From: Protea cynaroides
Taxonomy: Eukaryota > Streptophyta > Magnoliopsida > Proteales > Proteaceae
Direction of reading: 5' to 3'
DNA: 64,000 nucleotides
NCBI GenBank assembly: GCA_028583415.1
Contig: CM053273.1
Location: 84,720,522-84,784,521 of the forward strand
Under the pieces are notes generated by a model. The model was given only the letters and a program-made list of their open reading frames with translations. It was not told where the DNA came from and did not search any database. The translations under genes were made by a program, and so were the position numbers. Shown piece by piece: positions 23,911 to 35,296 of this stretch; position 1 is the first letter of the stretch; each line of letters begins with the position of its first letter.

Positions 23911-24463
23911 TCAATGAGAATAGATCTTGAGAGTAAGAGACTTGTTGATCCATGCTCTCAAGCTACCATTCCCCTTCCGATGTGTAGTAATCATCCCTGG
24001 TTGTGGTGGTTTCTCAGCTTCAGGAATGGTTGGCTCACGCGGCTGTGGCTTCTTGCATAGCATGAAATTTCTTCCTCCTCCCGATCCAATGGTTGCCCAC
24101 GGACTCAAAGCTGCAAAAACAAAAGCCACATGAATAATTAATCAAATTTCACCTTCAGGCAGAAAAAAAATCTAACAAAACCAAATACAATTTCAGAGAA
24201 TTCAATGAAGATGGTTGTGCTACAATACCATCAGAGCCGGCATTGGCACAGTAAAGGAGAAAATTATTCAGATCAGAGCCGAGAACAGGAAGACGACCCT
24301 CGCGAGCATAAGATTTAAGGGCAGTCTGGATGACCGCGGCGACGAGTTCTTCCTCATTGACGACGAATCGAAGAGGTCCGGCGCTTCCAAGGACATTGAT
24401 TGTGATCAAGAAGCGGTTGCCCTTGACGCTGTGGTTGTTCTTCTTGTGCTTCTGAATCAACAT
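23911..24463 (-). CDS. DUF7054-domain protein of unknown function, two exons
   Basis: Exon 1 is 24463-24229 and exon 2 is 24110-23911, on the minus strand. The join uses a GT donor at 24228-24227 and a GCAG acceptor just above 24110, and restores a GCT (Ala) codon. The product is 144 residues. The N-terminus is basic (LIQKHKKNNHSVKGN). It is followed by the conserved DUF7054 core: RFLITINVLGSAGPLRFVVN, a helix VAAVIQTALKSYAREGRLP, LGSDLNNFLLYC, then across the intron LSPWATIGS and RNFMLCKK. A Pro-rich tail follows. This plant-specific family is annotated as unknown. I chose the inner ATG at 24463 because family members start shortly before the basic segment; an in-frame ATG at 24511 would add 16 residues. 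The frame is intact, so the gene looks functional. The flanks hold no partner gene. Confidence 0.85.
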
Positions 24464-27110
24464 TTTTTTTTGTGTTTTCTGATCGAATGATGTAGCTAAA
24501 TAACTGAACAATATGAACAGCTAATAGAATCGAATCAAAACAAAAGAAACAAAACTCTATGAGATTAAAGATTAAAGCGATGATGGATCGAACAAAAGGT
24601 AAGATGAATCAGAAGAAAATAGATTAATTCCTTTAGGGATCTACACCAAGGCAGCGGTAGTACCACCCTTGCTTGCAGGAACCAAAGGAGAAGGCAGATG
24701 AAACAGAGAAAAAGTGAGAGGAAAACTGCGCGGCTGGTAATCGCGCGGTCGCCCTCACAAGGTGAGAGTAAAGCATGAAATCACAAACAACGATTTCCAC
24801 CATTCACAACGGCCAGACTTAGAAGGAGAGAATCTGGAATTCTGAATAAATTATCAGAAACGAAAAGATGAAGAACACAAGAGAGATTTGATTTTGGAGG
24901 CTAAAGAAGAGTATAAATAAAGGAAAGGTAACCCTTTAATGTTAGGGTTAGGGTTTCGTTCTGTAAAAGAGTTTCTCTCTCTCTATATCTCTTATCGGTT
25001 AGGTATATTGATTTGAGAATTCAGAGAGAGGGAAGACTCAGTGCAGGCAAGTCTTGAGGATCTCTTAAGAACTTCTCTAGATCTGCTGCTGCGGTTCTTA
25101 TTTGATCTTGAAAAACGGTAATCGCTAAATATGAGGAGTGTTTCTAGGGCTTCTCCTTGTTTCCATTGAATTTGGATCTTAGGTTAGCTTAACCTTTAAG
25201 CCTGATAATGTAATCATATATCTTTTCAGGTTTTAATCTAGACCATCCAATAAATGGAATGGTATCATTTTTCTAGTTAATCTATGGTTCAAAAGTAACC
25301 GTGGTTATGTATATAATGTATAATAATTTAAAGCTTCATTTACCAAAAAATATTATTTGGAGCGTCAACGAATATATTATATTTTTGGGATTGTTTCCGG
25401 CTTTCCTTGATTGAACAGGATTCGTTACATGGTTCAATGTATCGGTATTAGATATGTTGTATCGGTCTATTTGTATCGGCTTTAGACTAGATAGATTTTT
25501 AATTCTAGTTTTTTTTTTTAATGTTATTTTAATGAAGATCGAATATGTGTCGGTTTTCATTGAATCTATATATCTATGGATCTAGATCGAATCTGTTTTG
25601 AACATTGCGGATACCTAGATTTAGAACCATGGTTGTAATCAAATCGAAACATAGAAACGTATTCGAATCTGATTTGTCGTATTTTTTTAATTTTTTTATT
25701 ATCGTATTATCCTGCTGGCTCTTGAATTTGATCATTAGTCCGGGATAGAACTAGAACACCAACCAATTGTACTAAGCAAATTGTTCAATATAAAATTTTA
25801 TTAATTTGAGTAAAAATAATTTATTAATTAAAATAAAAAAAAATTTGTCCTACCTTGTGGACCCCAACCAACTGTCCTAAACAATTATTCATGAAAGATC
25901 TCTATTAATTTGACAAAAAAAAATTAAAAATTAAAAATTGGAAAAAAAAATAAAAAGTTCCAAGTGGGCACCTTGGGATTAAAATCTTCTCCCTGCAGTA
26001 GGAGGATTCCAGTCGAAATTCATTCGGCGCTCATACCAATACATCGATATGTGCGTTGGATAAAATTTAACCCTTGGTAACCGAAACTACCATAAGAAAA
26101 TATTTTTATACGGCACCTTAGGGATTCTTTTCGTGTAATCTCACATAAATAATCTCTCTCCTCCATGACATTATGGGTTCTCTTCTTATAATATTAAATC
26201 CTACCGATTGATTGGTATGGCTTGAAGAATTGAAATTAGAAATCAGATGTGCTGTTTGAGATTACAGGTGTAGTGATTGAACTTATTGAGTTCCATTTTT
26301 CGTTAATTTGGCAACAATCCCTTCCACTAACTCTCTTTCCATCAAGCAGGGCTCGTCTCATGTCCTCCAATCGGTCCAGCTGTCAATCAGACATGTTGAT
26401 GCAGCCCAGTCCATCCGATGGACGACAGGAGACGAACTCCATCCATTTCCATCTCTAATTGCGCAAGAACGATTTAGACCTTCTAAACAAGAGAAGAAGT
26501 GTTGGAATTTTAATGTGACGATTGGTGACATGTCTTGTGGTAGAGACATGATGTTTGAACATACTTGTTCAAGACAATCATTGATGGTGTTTCTTTTTTT
26601 CCTTTTTTTAAAAAGAAGGTTTAACCCATTAAAGATAAGACAACAATGACAACAACAATGACAACAACAATGTTAGTCCCATTACTATTGTATTTATTTT
26701 ACCTATTGAACATAGTCTTCTCAATCTCTAAGTAAACAATAATAGTAATTGCAACATTTTCTGGTTTATTGGAAGGTTATTTTGTCTTGGAAATCGCTCC
26801 ACAACGAACCCGGTTTGCACCATAAGGGATGACTGCGATTTTAAAGAGAGTAGTATTGACTATGACTCAAACCCTATCGTTCTTTTGCCACATGAGGGAC
26901 ACTAGTTGAACGGTGAAATTGACGTCTACTTTGATGGGTTCATGGATACATAAATGTAGTATTTGAGTAAGTCACATTTAAGTTCATTTACAATTCTACA
27001 TCTCATGTTCAACTTGATATTTGTGGTGCATACATGGCAACAAGAATAGCCAGGAATTACGGACACAATATTTGAGAGAGAGAGAGAGAGAGAGAGAGTT
27101 CTTGAGTGCA
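24464..27110. other. Promoter side of the DUF7054 gene, then gene-free DNA
   Basis: 24464-25100 is the probable 5' leader and promoter of the minus-strand DUF7054 gene. It contains short CT-rich runs and TTAGGGTTAGGGTTT near 24943. 25100-27070 is AT-rich with no gene I can support. A (GA)n run is at 27075-27098. The word CAATACATCGATATGTGCG near 26037 belongs to the small dispersed repeat also seen at 17.7, 35.9 and 38.7 kb. Confidence 0.35.
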
Positions 27111-27113
27111 TAT

Positions 27114-27429
27114 TATTAAGTTTTCATCTCAAAAGTTTGAACTTGTAAGCTGAGAGAGTCTCACATATATAAGAAACCTAAGGTTCTAGTTTCTAAGCAT
27201 TGTAGGATTATTCCCAACACTCCCCCTCACGTGTTGTCCCTATTCTAGGTGGTAGTACACGTGGCATATGGTTCTTCTTTTAAGTGACCATACGAAGTGA
27301 ACCTGGAGCTCGATTTGATATCATGTTAAGTTTCTAGTTCAAAAGTTTGAACTTGTAAATGAGAGGATTCTCACATATATAAAGCAGCCAAGGTTATAGT
27401 CTCTAAGCATTGTAAGACTATTCCCAACA
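27114..27429 (-). mobile_element. TRIM retrotransposon (316 bp)
   Basis: Two direct terminal repeats of 106 bp (27114-27219 and 27324-27429) share TCAAAAGTTTGAACTTGTAA, TCACATATATAA and CTAAGCATTGTA. On the minus strand the 5' repeat is followed by TGATATCAAATCGAGC, close to the initiator-Met tRNA primer site TGGTATCAGAGC. The 3' repeat is preceded by the purine tract GTGAGGGGGAG. The interior is ~104 bp and encodes nothing, as is usual for TRIMs. A clear 5-bp duplication was not resolved (CATAT on the left overlaps the right end). Confidence 0.8.
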
Positions 27430-27779
27430 TATAGAACCCTTGGACTCTATAGATCTTCGTCTAATAATCATATTGCTCCCTCACATCGATCTTGCTCTTT
27501 TTCCTGTAGTTATATTTCTTAAAATGACTTTGCTTCCAGGGTTCTTGGGAGGTATTGTTCGGATTAGAAGAGATTGGGTTTGATGGGAGAAGGAGAGAGA
27601 TGAAGATAAGGGTTTTGGTGTGACGGTGGCGGAAGGTTGAAGACATGGGCAATTTAAGAAAGATAAAAAAATGATTATGTCTTTATGTTAGATCTAATGG
27701 TTTGATTTTTAAACCAAACAATCAAACGGTTTCAAAAGAGACTACGTGGAAAACTACACCATCCACACAGCAGGATAGA

Positions 27780-27990
27780 GTTCTTTCTCCTATTAATCTA
27801 GGATTCAAATCCTCTCCTCCTAGTGATTCGGGTGAAGGGGGGACACTTCCGTTGGATGACCGACACGTAGGACTCGGGTAAATCCAAGTCCTTCATTCTA
27901 GTCGACACCCCCTGTCGACTCAGCTTATACTTAATTTTACCACATGATATATTATTATATACAATGATATATTTTATATAAAAACGACAG
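27780..27990. mobile_element. MITE remnant of the 28.3/34.6-kb family
   Basis: Starts GGATTCAAATCCTCTCCTCC and carries the family words GTTGGATGACCGACACGTAG and GTCGACACCCCCTGTCGAC, but the matching right end is not seen. Probably truncated. Confidence 0.4.
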
Positions 27991-28295
27991 TCTAGCTAAC
28001 AACTACATGTTATATTATTACATTTTATAATAAATAAATGAGGAGAGGTTTTCTTAAGAACAGTTTTCATTCAAAAAGGGTTTATATAACAATTGGATTT
28101 TAAAATCATTCATCTTAAACTCCAAAATTATCCCCCTTTAGTGGAACTGATTTTGAACATCGTGCATCATCACGGACCCAAAAGTTTATGATAATCGGCC
28201 GATTACGCTTTTTTTTTCTTTTTTTTTTTTGGTAGTACCAGTCGATAACATTAAATGGATTTTTTTTTTTTTTTTTTATTTGTAGGGAAAAATAA

Positions 28296-28512
28296 GGATC
28301 CAGCATCCTTTCAGCCTTACCTGGATAGTCACCAAGTGGTTCTTAGATGAATCTGAGACACATGTCTAACCCGACACCCAGCTGACAAGTCGAGTCGAAA
28401 AAAGATGTCAGTTCAGATGTGGGTCTCGGATTCATCTGAGAACCATATGACGATCATCCTAATAAAATTATCGTGTCCTCTTAAAACCATTGGGAGGAGA
28501 CAAGATGAATCC
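28296..28512. mobile_element. Mutator-like MITE (217 bp)
   Basis: The ends are inverted: GGATCCAGCATCCTTTC left, and right in reverse GGATTCATCTTGTCTCC. The 9-bp flanks GAAAAATAA (28287-28295) and GTAAAATAA (28513-28521) match at 8 of 9 positions, typical of Mutator-like insertion. The body is palindromic: AAGTGGTTCTTAGATGAATC against GGATTCATCTGAGAACCATA. Confidence 0.7.
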
Positions 28513-28744
28513 GTAAAATAATGAAATGATCCTTTGTATCACAGGTTTTCTTGTTCTCCACTTCTCCCTTTCACAATGAATGGCAAGTGTCTCCTCACAT
28601 TAATATTTTCTCCCATTATTAATCATGTGGGCTCCATATTTTTTTAATTAAAAACACTCCCTTCCTTCTCATTGGTTTGGCATATGTACAATGCCTACAC
28701 GGAATGTGCAGATCTAATTTCTAAAATGAAATGAGACATATCCC

Positions 28745-29257
28745 TATGGGGTGTCAAAATTGAGTTTAAATAAAAAATTGAAATCAAACTAATTTGATTT
28801 GGCTTGGATCGAATCCAAATAGAATCTTGTTCGACAGAATTTGGACTCTGTATATTGTATGTAGAGTTCGATGAAAAATTGAAACCAAACCAGATCGATT
28901 GATAAATCTGAACTAAACTGGATGAGTAAGATCGAAATCGAACCTTTCCAATAATGGACCGATAAGAATCCATTAAACTAATATTTTATTAAATATATAT
29001 GTAGGGAACCAGTATCGAAACTAAACCAGCCTGATAATAGTCTGATAGAACTTATTAAACTAATTTTTTACTACATATACATATAGTAAACTAAAATCGA
29101 ACCAATAAGAATCCATTAAGCCAGCCCAATAACAAATCGACACTAGACTGACCCGTTAATTAAATGTGTGCAATGCAGCCCATCCGTAGCCCGAATCTCT
29201 CATTAGACATGTTTGGCCAGACAAAAATCGATCCAAATTGACCCATTGGCACCCCTA
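28745..29257. mobile_element. hAT-like non-autonomous element
   Basis: Left end TATGGGGTGTCAAAATTG; right end in reverse TAGGGGTGCCAATGGG. It contains the shared block CCGTTAATTAAATGTGTGCA and TTAGACATGTTTGGCC found in the 12-, 16- and 20-kb copies. No matching 8-bp duplication was seen. No gene. Confidence 0.5.
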
Positions 29258-29919
29258 CACTCATATACGGTTGTGGTTTCAAACTGCTAAATCTGGGTAC
29301 AGATCTAACTACTAAAGCTGGGCTATACCATAACAATGCATTAATAAGGATATGGTTCCAATCTGCAAAACAGAAATGGTTATTTAGAACCGATCGATCT
29401 GGAATTCTGGATTGAATCAGTGTACGGATCCAATATCTTAACATGTGGTCAAATTATAATAAAATAATATTAAAATAGACAAGGTATAGCATATCAGATT
29501 GGAATCGGTCACTTCCAAAACCGATATGAATTGACTAATCCGATATCAATACCTTGAACCATGGTTCAAGTGACTTGAAAAAAGCCACAAGGAAAGTCTA
29601 TCACCGGTAAAATCGTTTTTCATGTGTAAATCAAGAGAGACAGCTTGTGTCATTATATTTATTAGGTAGAGAGACCTTTCATGCTAACAGGGTATATTGG
29701 AAACTAATCTAAATTTCAAGAAGAAGAGATAGGGACAAAATGCTTTCTATTTCCTAATAATTATTTATAGTTGGGACTGTCCTGTTCGTACCCAAAGTCC
29801 TCAGGCCCACCATGGGTCATGGCCCGGACCACATAATCATCCCCTAGGATTGATATTTTCCAAGCCCACTTGCTTGGGTCTTTTCCTAAGTTTCCATTTT
29901 CTTCGGATTTTTCATGGAT

Positions 29920-30062
29920 AAGGATCATTTGTAGTGAGACCACCCTTATAGTGAGGATTTCATCCACTAAAAGTGGATCTGTTTGTATTCTGATGCACTA
30001 TGAGTGAATCAAGATACATGTCTATCCACTTTGAGTGGGTCGGATCCTCACTACAGAGGATC
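29920..30062. mobile_element. Small foldback MITE
   Basis: The left arm AAGGATCATTTGTAGTGAG with ATCCACTAAAAGTGGAT is mirrored by ATCCACTTTGAGTGGGT and CTCACTACAGAGGATCTTT. Boundaries are approximate. No gene inside. Confidence 0.5.
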
Positions 30063-30924
30063 TTTTTCCATTTTCCATTGACCCGTCTAGTCTATAATTG
30101 AATAAAATGGGTTTATGTAAGGGCAAGTGGATCCGAGAAGGAAAGTTTTTAAGTAGAGAAAATAACTTTGGCTCTCTTTGGCATGCATATGACATAAGTA
30201 GTTGTTTATTATGATTTACGGTATCTATTTACATTTAAATTACAATTGTATTTTATACTTCTCATTATTTGTCATCTTACAATTTACATCTCTATATGAA
30301 ATGAGCCAATATGTGAGAATTCAAGTTTGTGCGTGAATAACAGAACGAATCGGATTATATTCGATCTGTTTGGGTGATATCCGAATTCACATCCGAAACT
30401 TAACCAAACTATCAGAATTCACATTCGAATCCGAATGGTAGGATTCGGATTCCCCCAAACGGATGCTAATGCGAATTGAATCCGGATTTTCAACTCTTTG
30501 TTTACATCTCTAGGTAGGAAGGAAAAGATTATTAAATGACCATGTCCCCGTAATATTATGGTAATTGGGAACTGCTAGGTAATAGGCGACCTTGAAAGTA
30601 ATTTATGATTCAAGGATATGGGATCGATGACAAGGTAGATCCTCATCTAATTCCTTGTCAGATCGGCCAAGATCAATCCTTGTCGAATTGGATCGAATTG
30701 GCCATGATCGGGGAAAACCCCTAGAATTGGCTTTATATGTGCGTGAGAATCGTCCTGGCATGGCTTTGAATCAGGTGTGAGTGTGTGACACGGGATCGGC
30801 CATGACCAATTCCAAGCAAATCAGCCGATCCATGCCCTGACTCCTAAAACCATTAAGTAATTAATTAAAAGAGCTTGTTTTCAATTGAATTATTAAGGTT
30901 AAATGATACTGGGGACTCCAACTA

Positions 30925-31000
30925 GAGGGCATCTTTGTGCACAAGGCTCCCACTATTACAGGGTTTAAGGAGGAGCATAATGTACACAGCCTTACCACAC
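30925..31000 (-). mobile_element. Partial Au-type SINE
   Basis: The words GTGCACAAGGCTCCCACTAT and CATAATGTACACAGCCTTACC match the body of the plant tRNA-derived Au SINE in reverse orientation. The tRNA-like head is missing; where it should follow there is a C18 run and a GCGCGTGCGCGC stretch (31003-31029). Confidence 0.55.
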
Positions 31001-31789
31001 CCCCCCCCCCCCCCCCGGCGCGTGCGCGCACAATGTAGAGAAACTATTTTCATGTTTCAAATATGTGACCATCAAATTGCATCCTCCAAAATAGACTAAG
31101 CTCTTTTTCCTATCATTTTTGTTTTTATGTTTCTGAGGAAAAAAAATGGGGGGGGGTGTAAAACGGAAAAAAAAAAGCCTAAAAAGTATTTTTGCCTGTT
31201 TTGCAGAAATGTTTAATAAGCATGTGTTTTATTTAAGGGTAAAATAGTAAAATCAAGGGACATTTGCACGTAGTACCCAAATAGTTTGCGAAACATCACC
31301 TACTACCTACGTTTTTAAAAAACATCATTTACCACCCAAAATTTTCAAACGGTATTTCATTAACTGACGAAAGAGAGTTGAAATTTTGCCTAGATGTTTA
31401 TACCCTTCTCATTTTAAATTGAGAAAACATCAACTACCACCCAACTTCCTTGATTTTTTTTCTATGATCTTTTTTTATCGAACTCCCAAAACCCTTGGTC
31501 AAAAACTTCCTCCAAACTGAGAGCTGAAGCCTGCAACTCAAAACGATTCACTCTCTTCCGCCACATCTATTCTGGTATCATAGAGATTAACCCATAAATG
31601 AATGCCTAACAAGTGAGTTCAATTAAGGCATTCATTTAAACTTCAGACTCTCCGTACCATCCAACAAAATTAAATCTACATTCAGGGTCAATACAAATGG
31701 TTCAGAATCAAACACTAAAATATATCACACAAAGTACCTCAAAGAAAGAAAAGCATAATTTTTACAAAGAAACAAGAGAATTAGAAACA

Positions 31790-33272
31790 TGATAAGTGTG
31801 TGATTTTCATATTTTTATTCCTTTTGCATTATCTTTTTTAATGTGTTTTATGCCTTATTTAACTGAATATGATGAATTTATTAATTTCACATATTTTATG
31901 GACATTGTGAATTAATTGTTAAAAGATAAGAAAAATTTTAGCATCCTTAATATTGACGTTCTGAGTTTCATGCAGGTTTTTGACATAAAAAAAGTTTCAG
32001 AATTAAAAAATTGTCCTCAGTAAAGTTGCAGAGGATGTCTCAATCTTTTTGGAATGGTATTATGAAGAAAAATCTGAGTTCGTTTGGGCCTCCAAACATG
32101 GTTTCAAAGTCTGACACAAAAATCTAACGGAATCCGAAATGGAGTAGCCCTCTGATCTGATTAAAGCATTCGACGGTGGATGCAAATTCCATAAAGAATC
32201 TCCTAATCAAGTTAGGAAACCTAAACCTACAATAGAAGACTCCAAAAAAGAAAAGAAGATTTTATAATTTCAGAATTTTAAATAGAGAAGAACTCCTAAA
32301 CAAAGAAGGAATCATATACAAAGAAGGAGTTATAAGTTACAAAGGATTGTCATATTTTATATATAGAGCATTAGTGTGATAATCAATCTCTCTCTTTCTT
32401 TTACTGAAAATTGTTCTATCTCTGAAAGATTTTGTAATGTCTAGTTAATCTTCTCATTCAGTTCAAGGGGATTTTGAAACTCAAACTTATGTCAATGGTG
32501 TCAACTCTATTCAATAACGTTGTTCTTCTTCTCTCTTTTATTAGAATTGCTTATGTTATTCTTTTCTCTTTAATTATGATATTTGTTTGAATAATTCAGT
32601 AATGGCTTGCTGAATCAATTAGATTAATATTAATGACTAGATCTAAAATCTATGATACGTAATCGTCTTGATTTTAATTATAAGTAGCAAACAGTGGTAG
32701 ATGATTATGTCCAAGTTTTCGTCTCATCATTGTGAATAATATAACCTAAGTTAAATAATCTCCGCTTGTGTGTGATTGTTGCTTAAATTGATCTATTTTT
32801 CATCCTCTTAATGCTGTCATTAAATTAAACATTGAGAGCTTATTCAGTGTTGTTCAATGGTTAGATCTCTCTGAAGAACTTGTTTTAGTAGAAATACTTA
32901 AGAGAAAACTCGGGTAACAAAACTTATTGTTATCTAGGATCTTTAATTCTAATTGGAAGGAAGAGGTTAACGTTGCAATTAATTTTACTCATTACATGTG
33001 TGGGTGGATATTGAACCAAGAACTGAATTTTCTCATCTAATTATCTTTCTATTTAAATTCTGTCTGTTTACTTTCAATTTGATTCAAACAACCAAAACCC
33101 TCCCCTTGTTATTGTGTTTAATTAGCATTAATTAGTATATTTAGTTTGAGTAAAATATAATTTTAATCAATTCATTCTTTGTGGGATCGACATTTGCTTA
33201 TCCTATTTACAGTTTATTAATCAGATTAGTAAAGAAATATTTAATTAAATTAATGCATTCGACATGCTACTA
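31790..33272 (+). mobile_element. Probable solo LTR inside the Pack-MULE (~1483 bp)
   Basis: Starts TGATAAGTGTGTGATTTTCA. Its end region has TTGTGGGATCGACATTTGC and GCATTCGACATGCTACTA, a pattern common at the end of plant gypsy LTRs. Flanks AAACA (31785-31789) and AAACC (33273-33277) match at 4 of 5 bases. The end is TA rather than CA, so the boundary is inferred. No coding sequence is visible inside. Confidence 0.5.
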
Positions 33273-33418
33273 AAACCCAAAATTGTATTTCAGTGAACAT
33301 AATCTAGATTAGGGCATGACCCCCCCCCAAAAAAAAAACTTACAGATTCATCAACTGATGAATTAGAGATTCCAACCCTTTGCTTTACAAACCCCGTTCC
33401 CTTTCTCTCAATTATCTA

Positions 33419-33742
33419 TTATCCTCCCAAACGCAACCCTGATTCAACAGCCGCACGACAAAGCGAGCAAGCAGCAACCTTGATCAACCACGCATCAACA
33501 CAATTCGCGGGAAACACATGTTTGCATCTTGGAAGAATCCTACACCTCTCTCCTTCTTTAAGACCTTCCAAGCAAACAACACAATCTTTATTTGACGTCC
33601 GATTGAACTCACCATCGTAATCTAAGCAGGGAAGCTTACGTAGCTCTTCCAGCGACAACCCAAGACTGCAATGAGAATTTTCGTCCCAATAAGGAATGAA
33701 AATAATAGACTGGGAAGATTCTCTCTCTTCCGCCACACCCAA
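33419..33742 (-). CDS. RING-H2 (ATL-like) frame within a Pack-MULE; one zinc ligand lost
   Basis: An uninterrupted 107-residue frame. The RING lies at residues 54-95: Cys54 and Cys57 (CVVC), Cys73, His75, Cys81, then the conserved DAWL, Cys92 and Cys95 (CSLC). It is preceded by the ATL-like LSLEELRKLPCL. RING-H2 domains are E3 ubiquitin-ligase modules that bind E2 enzymes and two zinc ions. Here the second histidine of the H2 pair is replaced by Pro78 (HVFPANC), so zinc coordination is likely damaged. No transmembrane segment is seen, unlike full ATL proteins, so this is a partial copy. It lies between Mutator-like terminal repeats, with its ATG about 270 bp from the right end. Whether it is transcribed cannot be seen. 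Confidence 0.75.
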   Translation of the reverse strand: MGVAEERESSQSIIFIPYWDENSHCSLGLSLEELRKLPCLDYDGEFNRTSNKDCVVCLEGLKEGERCRILPRCKHVFPANCVDAWLIKVAACSLCRAAVESGLRLGG

Positions 33743-34089
33743 TTTTAAAGAAACAGAGAGGAAGAAGAAGATGATTTTGGGGGTAGGGTTAAAAATAACT
33801 AAGCTAAACTTGATCTTTTCCTTTATAATAAGGGTATTACTGTCAATCTAAAATTTGTTAACTGCTAACATTAGCATCTAACGATTCCATCATAAGGTTT
33901 TGGGTCTTTTTGATAAATGTTTGAAAATTTTGGATGGTAGATGATGTTTTAAAAAAAACATGGATGGTAGGTGATGTTTAGCAAACTATTTGGGTACTAC
34001 ATGAAAATTTTCCTAAAATCAATATATTCTTTTTATAACATTAGTTTCTCATCCACTCATTTTTCTTTCTCTTTCTTTGTTTCATTGAT

Positions 34090-34605
34090 TCAGCCACCAT
34101 AAAACATTATTTTTGGTTGTCCAATCTTCAGTCGTCCGTTGGATGTTAAGTATAGTAAAAAACGGGAAGGGTTTTCAAATTTCAAGTCGATCAGATAAAG
34201 AGATCACTAGATATCAATATTTAAAATTTTTTGAAACTTGAAGAAATCCATCTCTTGTTCTTGATTTCGACCACTTCAGTTGTACTTTTTTAGCCGTTCG
34301 TTCAATCTCGGATCAGATCCATTGAAAGTCAAAATAAATAAAAAAAAAATGTAAAGGCATCCAAATTTCAGGTCGATCGGATAAGGGGATCACAAAATAT
34401 CATATCTTAGAAAATTCTGTAACATGAAGAAATCCAACTTTTATTTTTGATTTCGACCACCTCATTTGTACTTTTTCGACAGTCCAACCTCTGATCAGAT
34501 CCATTGAATGTCAAGTCCAAGAAAAAAATGTAAGGGTATCCAAATTTCGTTTCAATCAAATAAGGAAATCACAGGATATCTGAGCTTTAAAATTTTGCAA
34601 GTTGA
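34090..34605. repeat. ~186-bp tandem repeat, 2-3 diverged units
   Basis: TTTCGACCAC recurs at 34265 and 34451. The following words return in the same order: TTGTACTTTTT, GGATCAGATCCATTGAA, AAATGTAA, TCCAAATTTC, AAGAAATCCA. A partial unit precedes them from about 34100. The units differ by many substitutions, so the array is old. No gene. Confidence 0.75.
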
Positions 34606-34619
34606 AGAAAGAAAAATAG

Positions 34620-34814
34620 GGATCCGCATCCTCTCTTCCTAGTGGTTCTGGGAGGACAGCGGCAGTCTTACCAGGATGATCGACACGTGACTCGAGCCAA
34701 CAAAGGGTGTCGGCTGGGACGTGCGTCTCAAATTCACCCGAGAGCCACATGTCGATCATCCGGGTAAGGCTGCTGCATCCTCCCAGCGGTTCTGGGAGGA
34801 GACGATGTGAATCC
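34620..34814. mobile_element. Mutator-like MITE (195 bp)
   Basis: Left end GGATCCGCATCCTCTC; right end in reverse GGATTCACATCGTCTCC. Flanking 9-bp words GAAAAATAG (34611-34619) and GAAAAATAA (34815-34823) match at 8 of 9. Internal mirror words GATGATCGACACGTGACTC and ATGTCGATCATCC. Same family as 28296-28512. It abuts the tandem repeat. Confidence 0.75.
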
Positions 34815-34823
34815 GAAAAATAA

Positions 34824-35256
34824 ATGTTTATTTTGGGTAAGTAAAAATAGATGTTTATTCTTAATAAAATACCAAATATATTTTTTATTTCACAATCTAT
34901 TATGCATAATATTAACCAAACAATATTTTATTTTTAATCAAAAAATAAGTTTTAAAAATATTTTTTGATAAATAAATAAAAATAAAAAAGAAAAATGATA
35001 CCAAAAACAACTTAAATAATGGATTTTTTTTTTTGGCAATTAATATTAGAAAGAGAAACTCAGATCAGTATATAAAACTACATGATAGCTTCTAACTACC
35101 ACCATGCATGGCTGTCGGTTCCAGCATACCAACCAATGTATGGCCAATTTATTCACCTGAATACTAACTCTGTCAAGATCATCTTCTATCACTCAACCCT
35201 GTATCATGCTTCATTTTGGCAATAAGGAAGCTCCAATATGATATTTGGATCACCTT

Positions 35257-35296
<40 letters not shown>

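Larger units (their letters stand above)
31257..34013. mobile_element. Pack-MULE-like element carrying a RING-H2 frame
   Basis: Left end GGGACATTTGCACGTAGTAC; right end in reverse GGAAAATTTTCATGTAGTAC. The inverted similarity continues for about 100 bp (CCCAAATAGTTTGCGAAACA with CATCACCTAC.. against the mirror at 33930-34000). A perfect 9-bp target duplication TAAAATCAA lies at 31248-31256 and 34014-34022, the hallmark of Mutator-like transposition. No MURA transposase is visible. It contains an intact short RING-H2 frame and, at 31790-33272, a probable solo LTR. Without the LTR the element is about 1.27 kb. A non-autonomous MULE with captured host DNA fits best. Confidence 0.85.

Noticed and set aside
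34100..34605. CRISPR-like array
   Set aside because: Only 2-3 long diverged units without short identical repeats and unique spacers, and the DNA is a plant nuclear genome.
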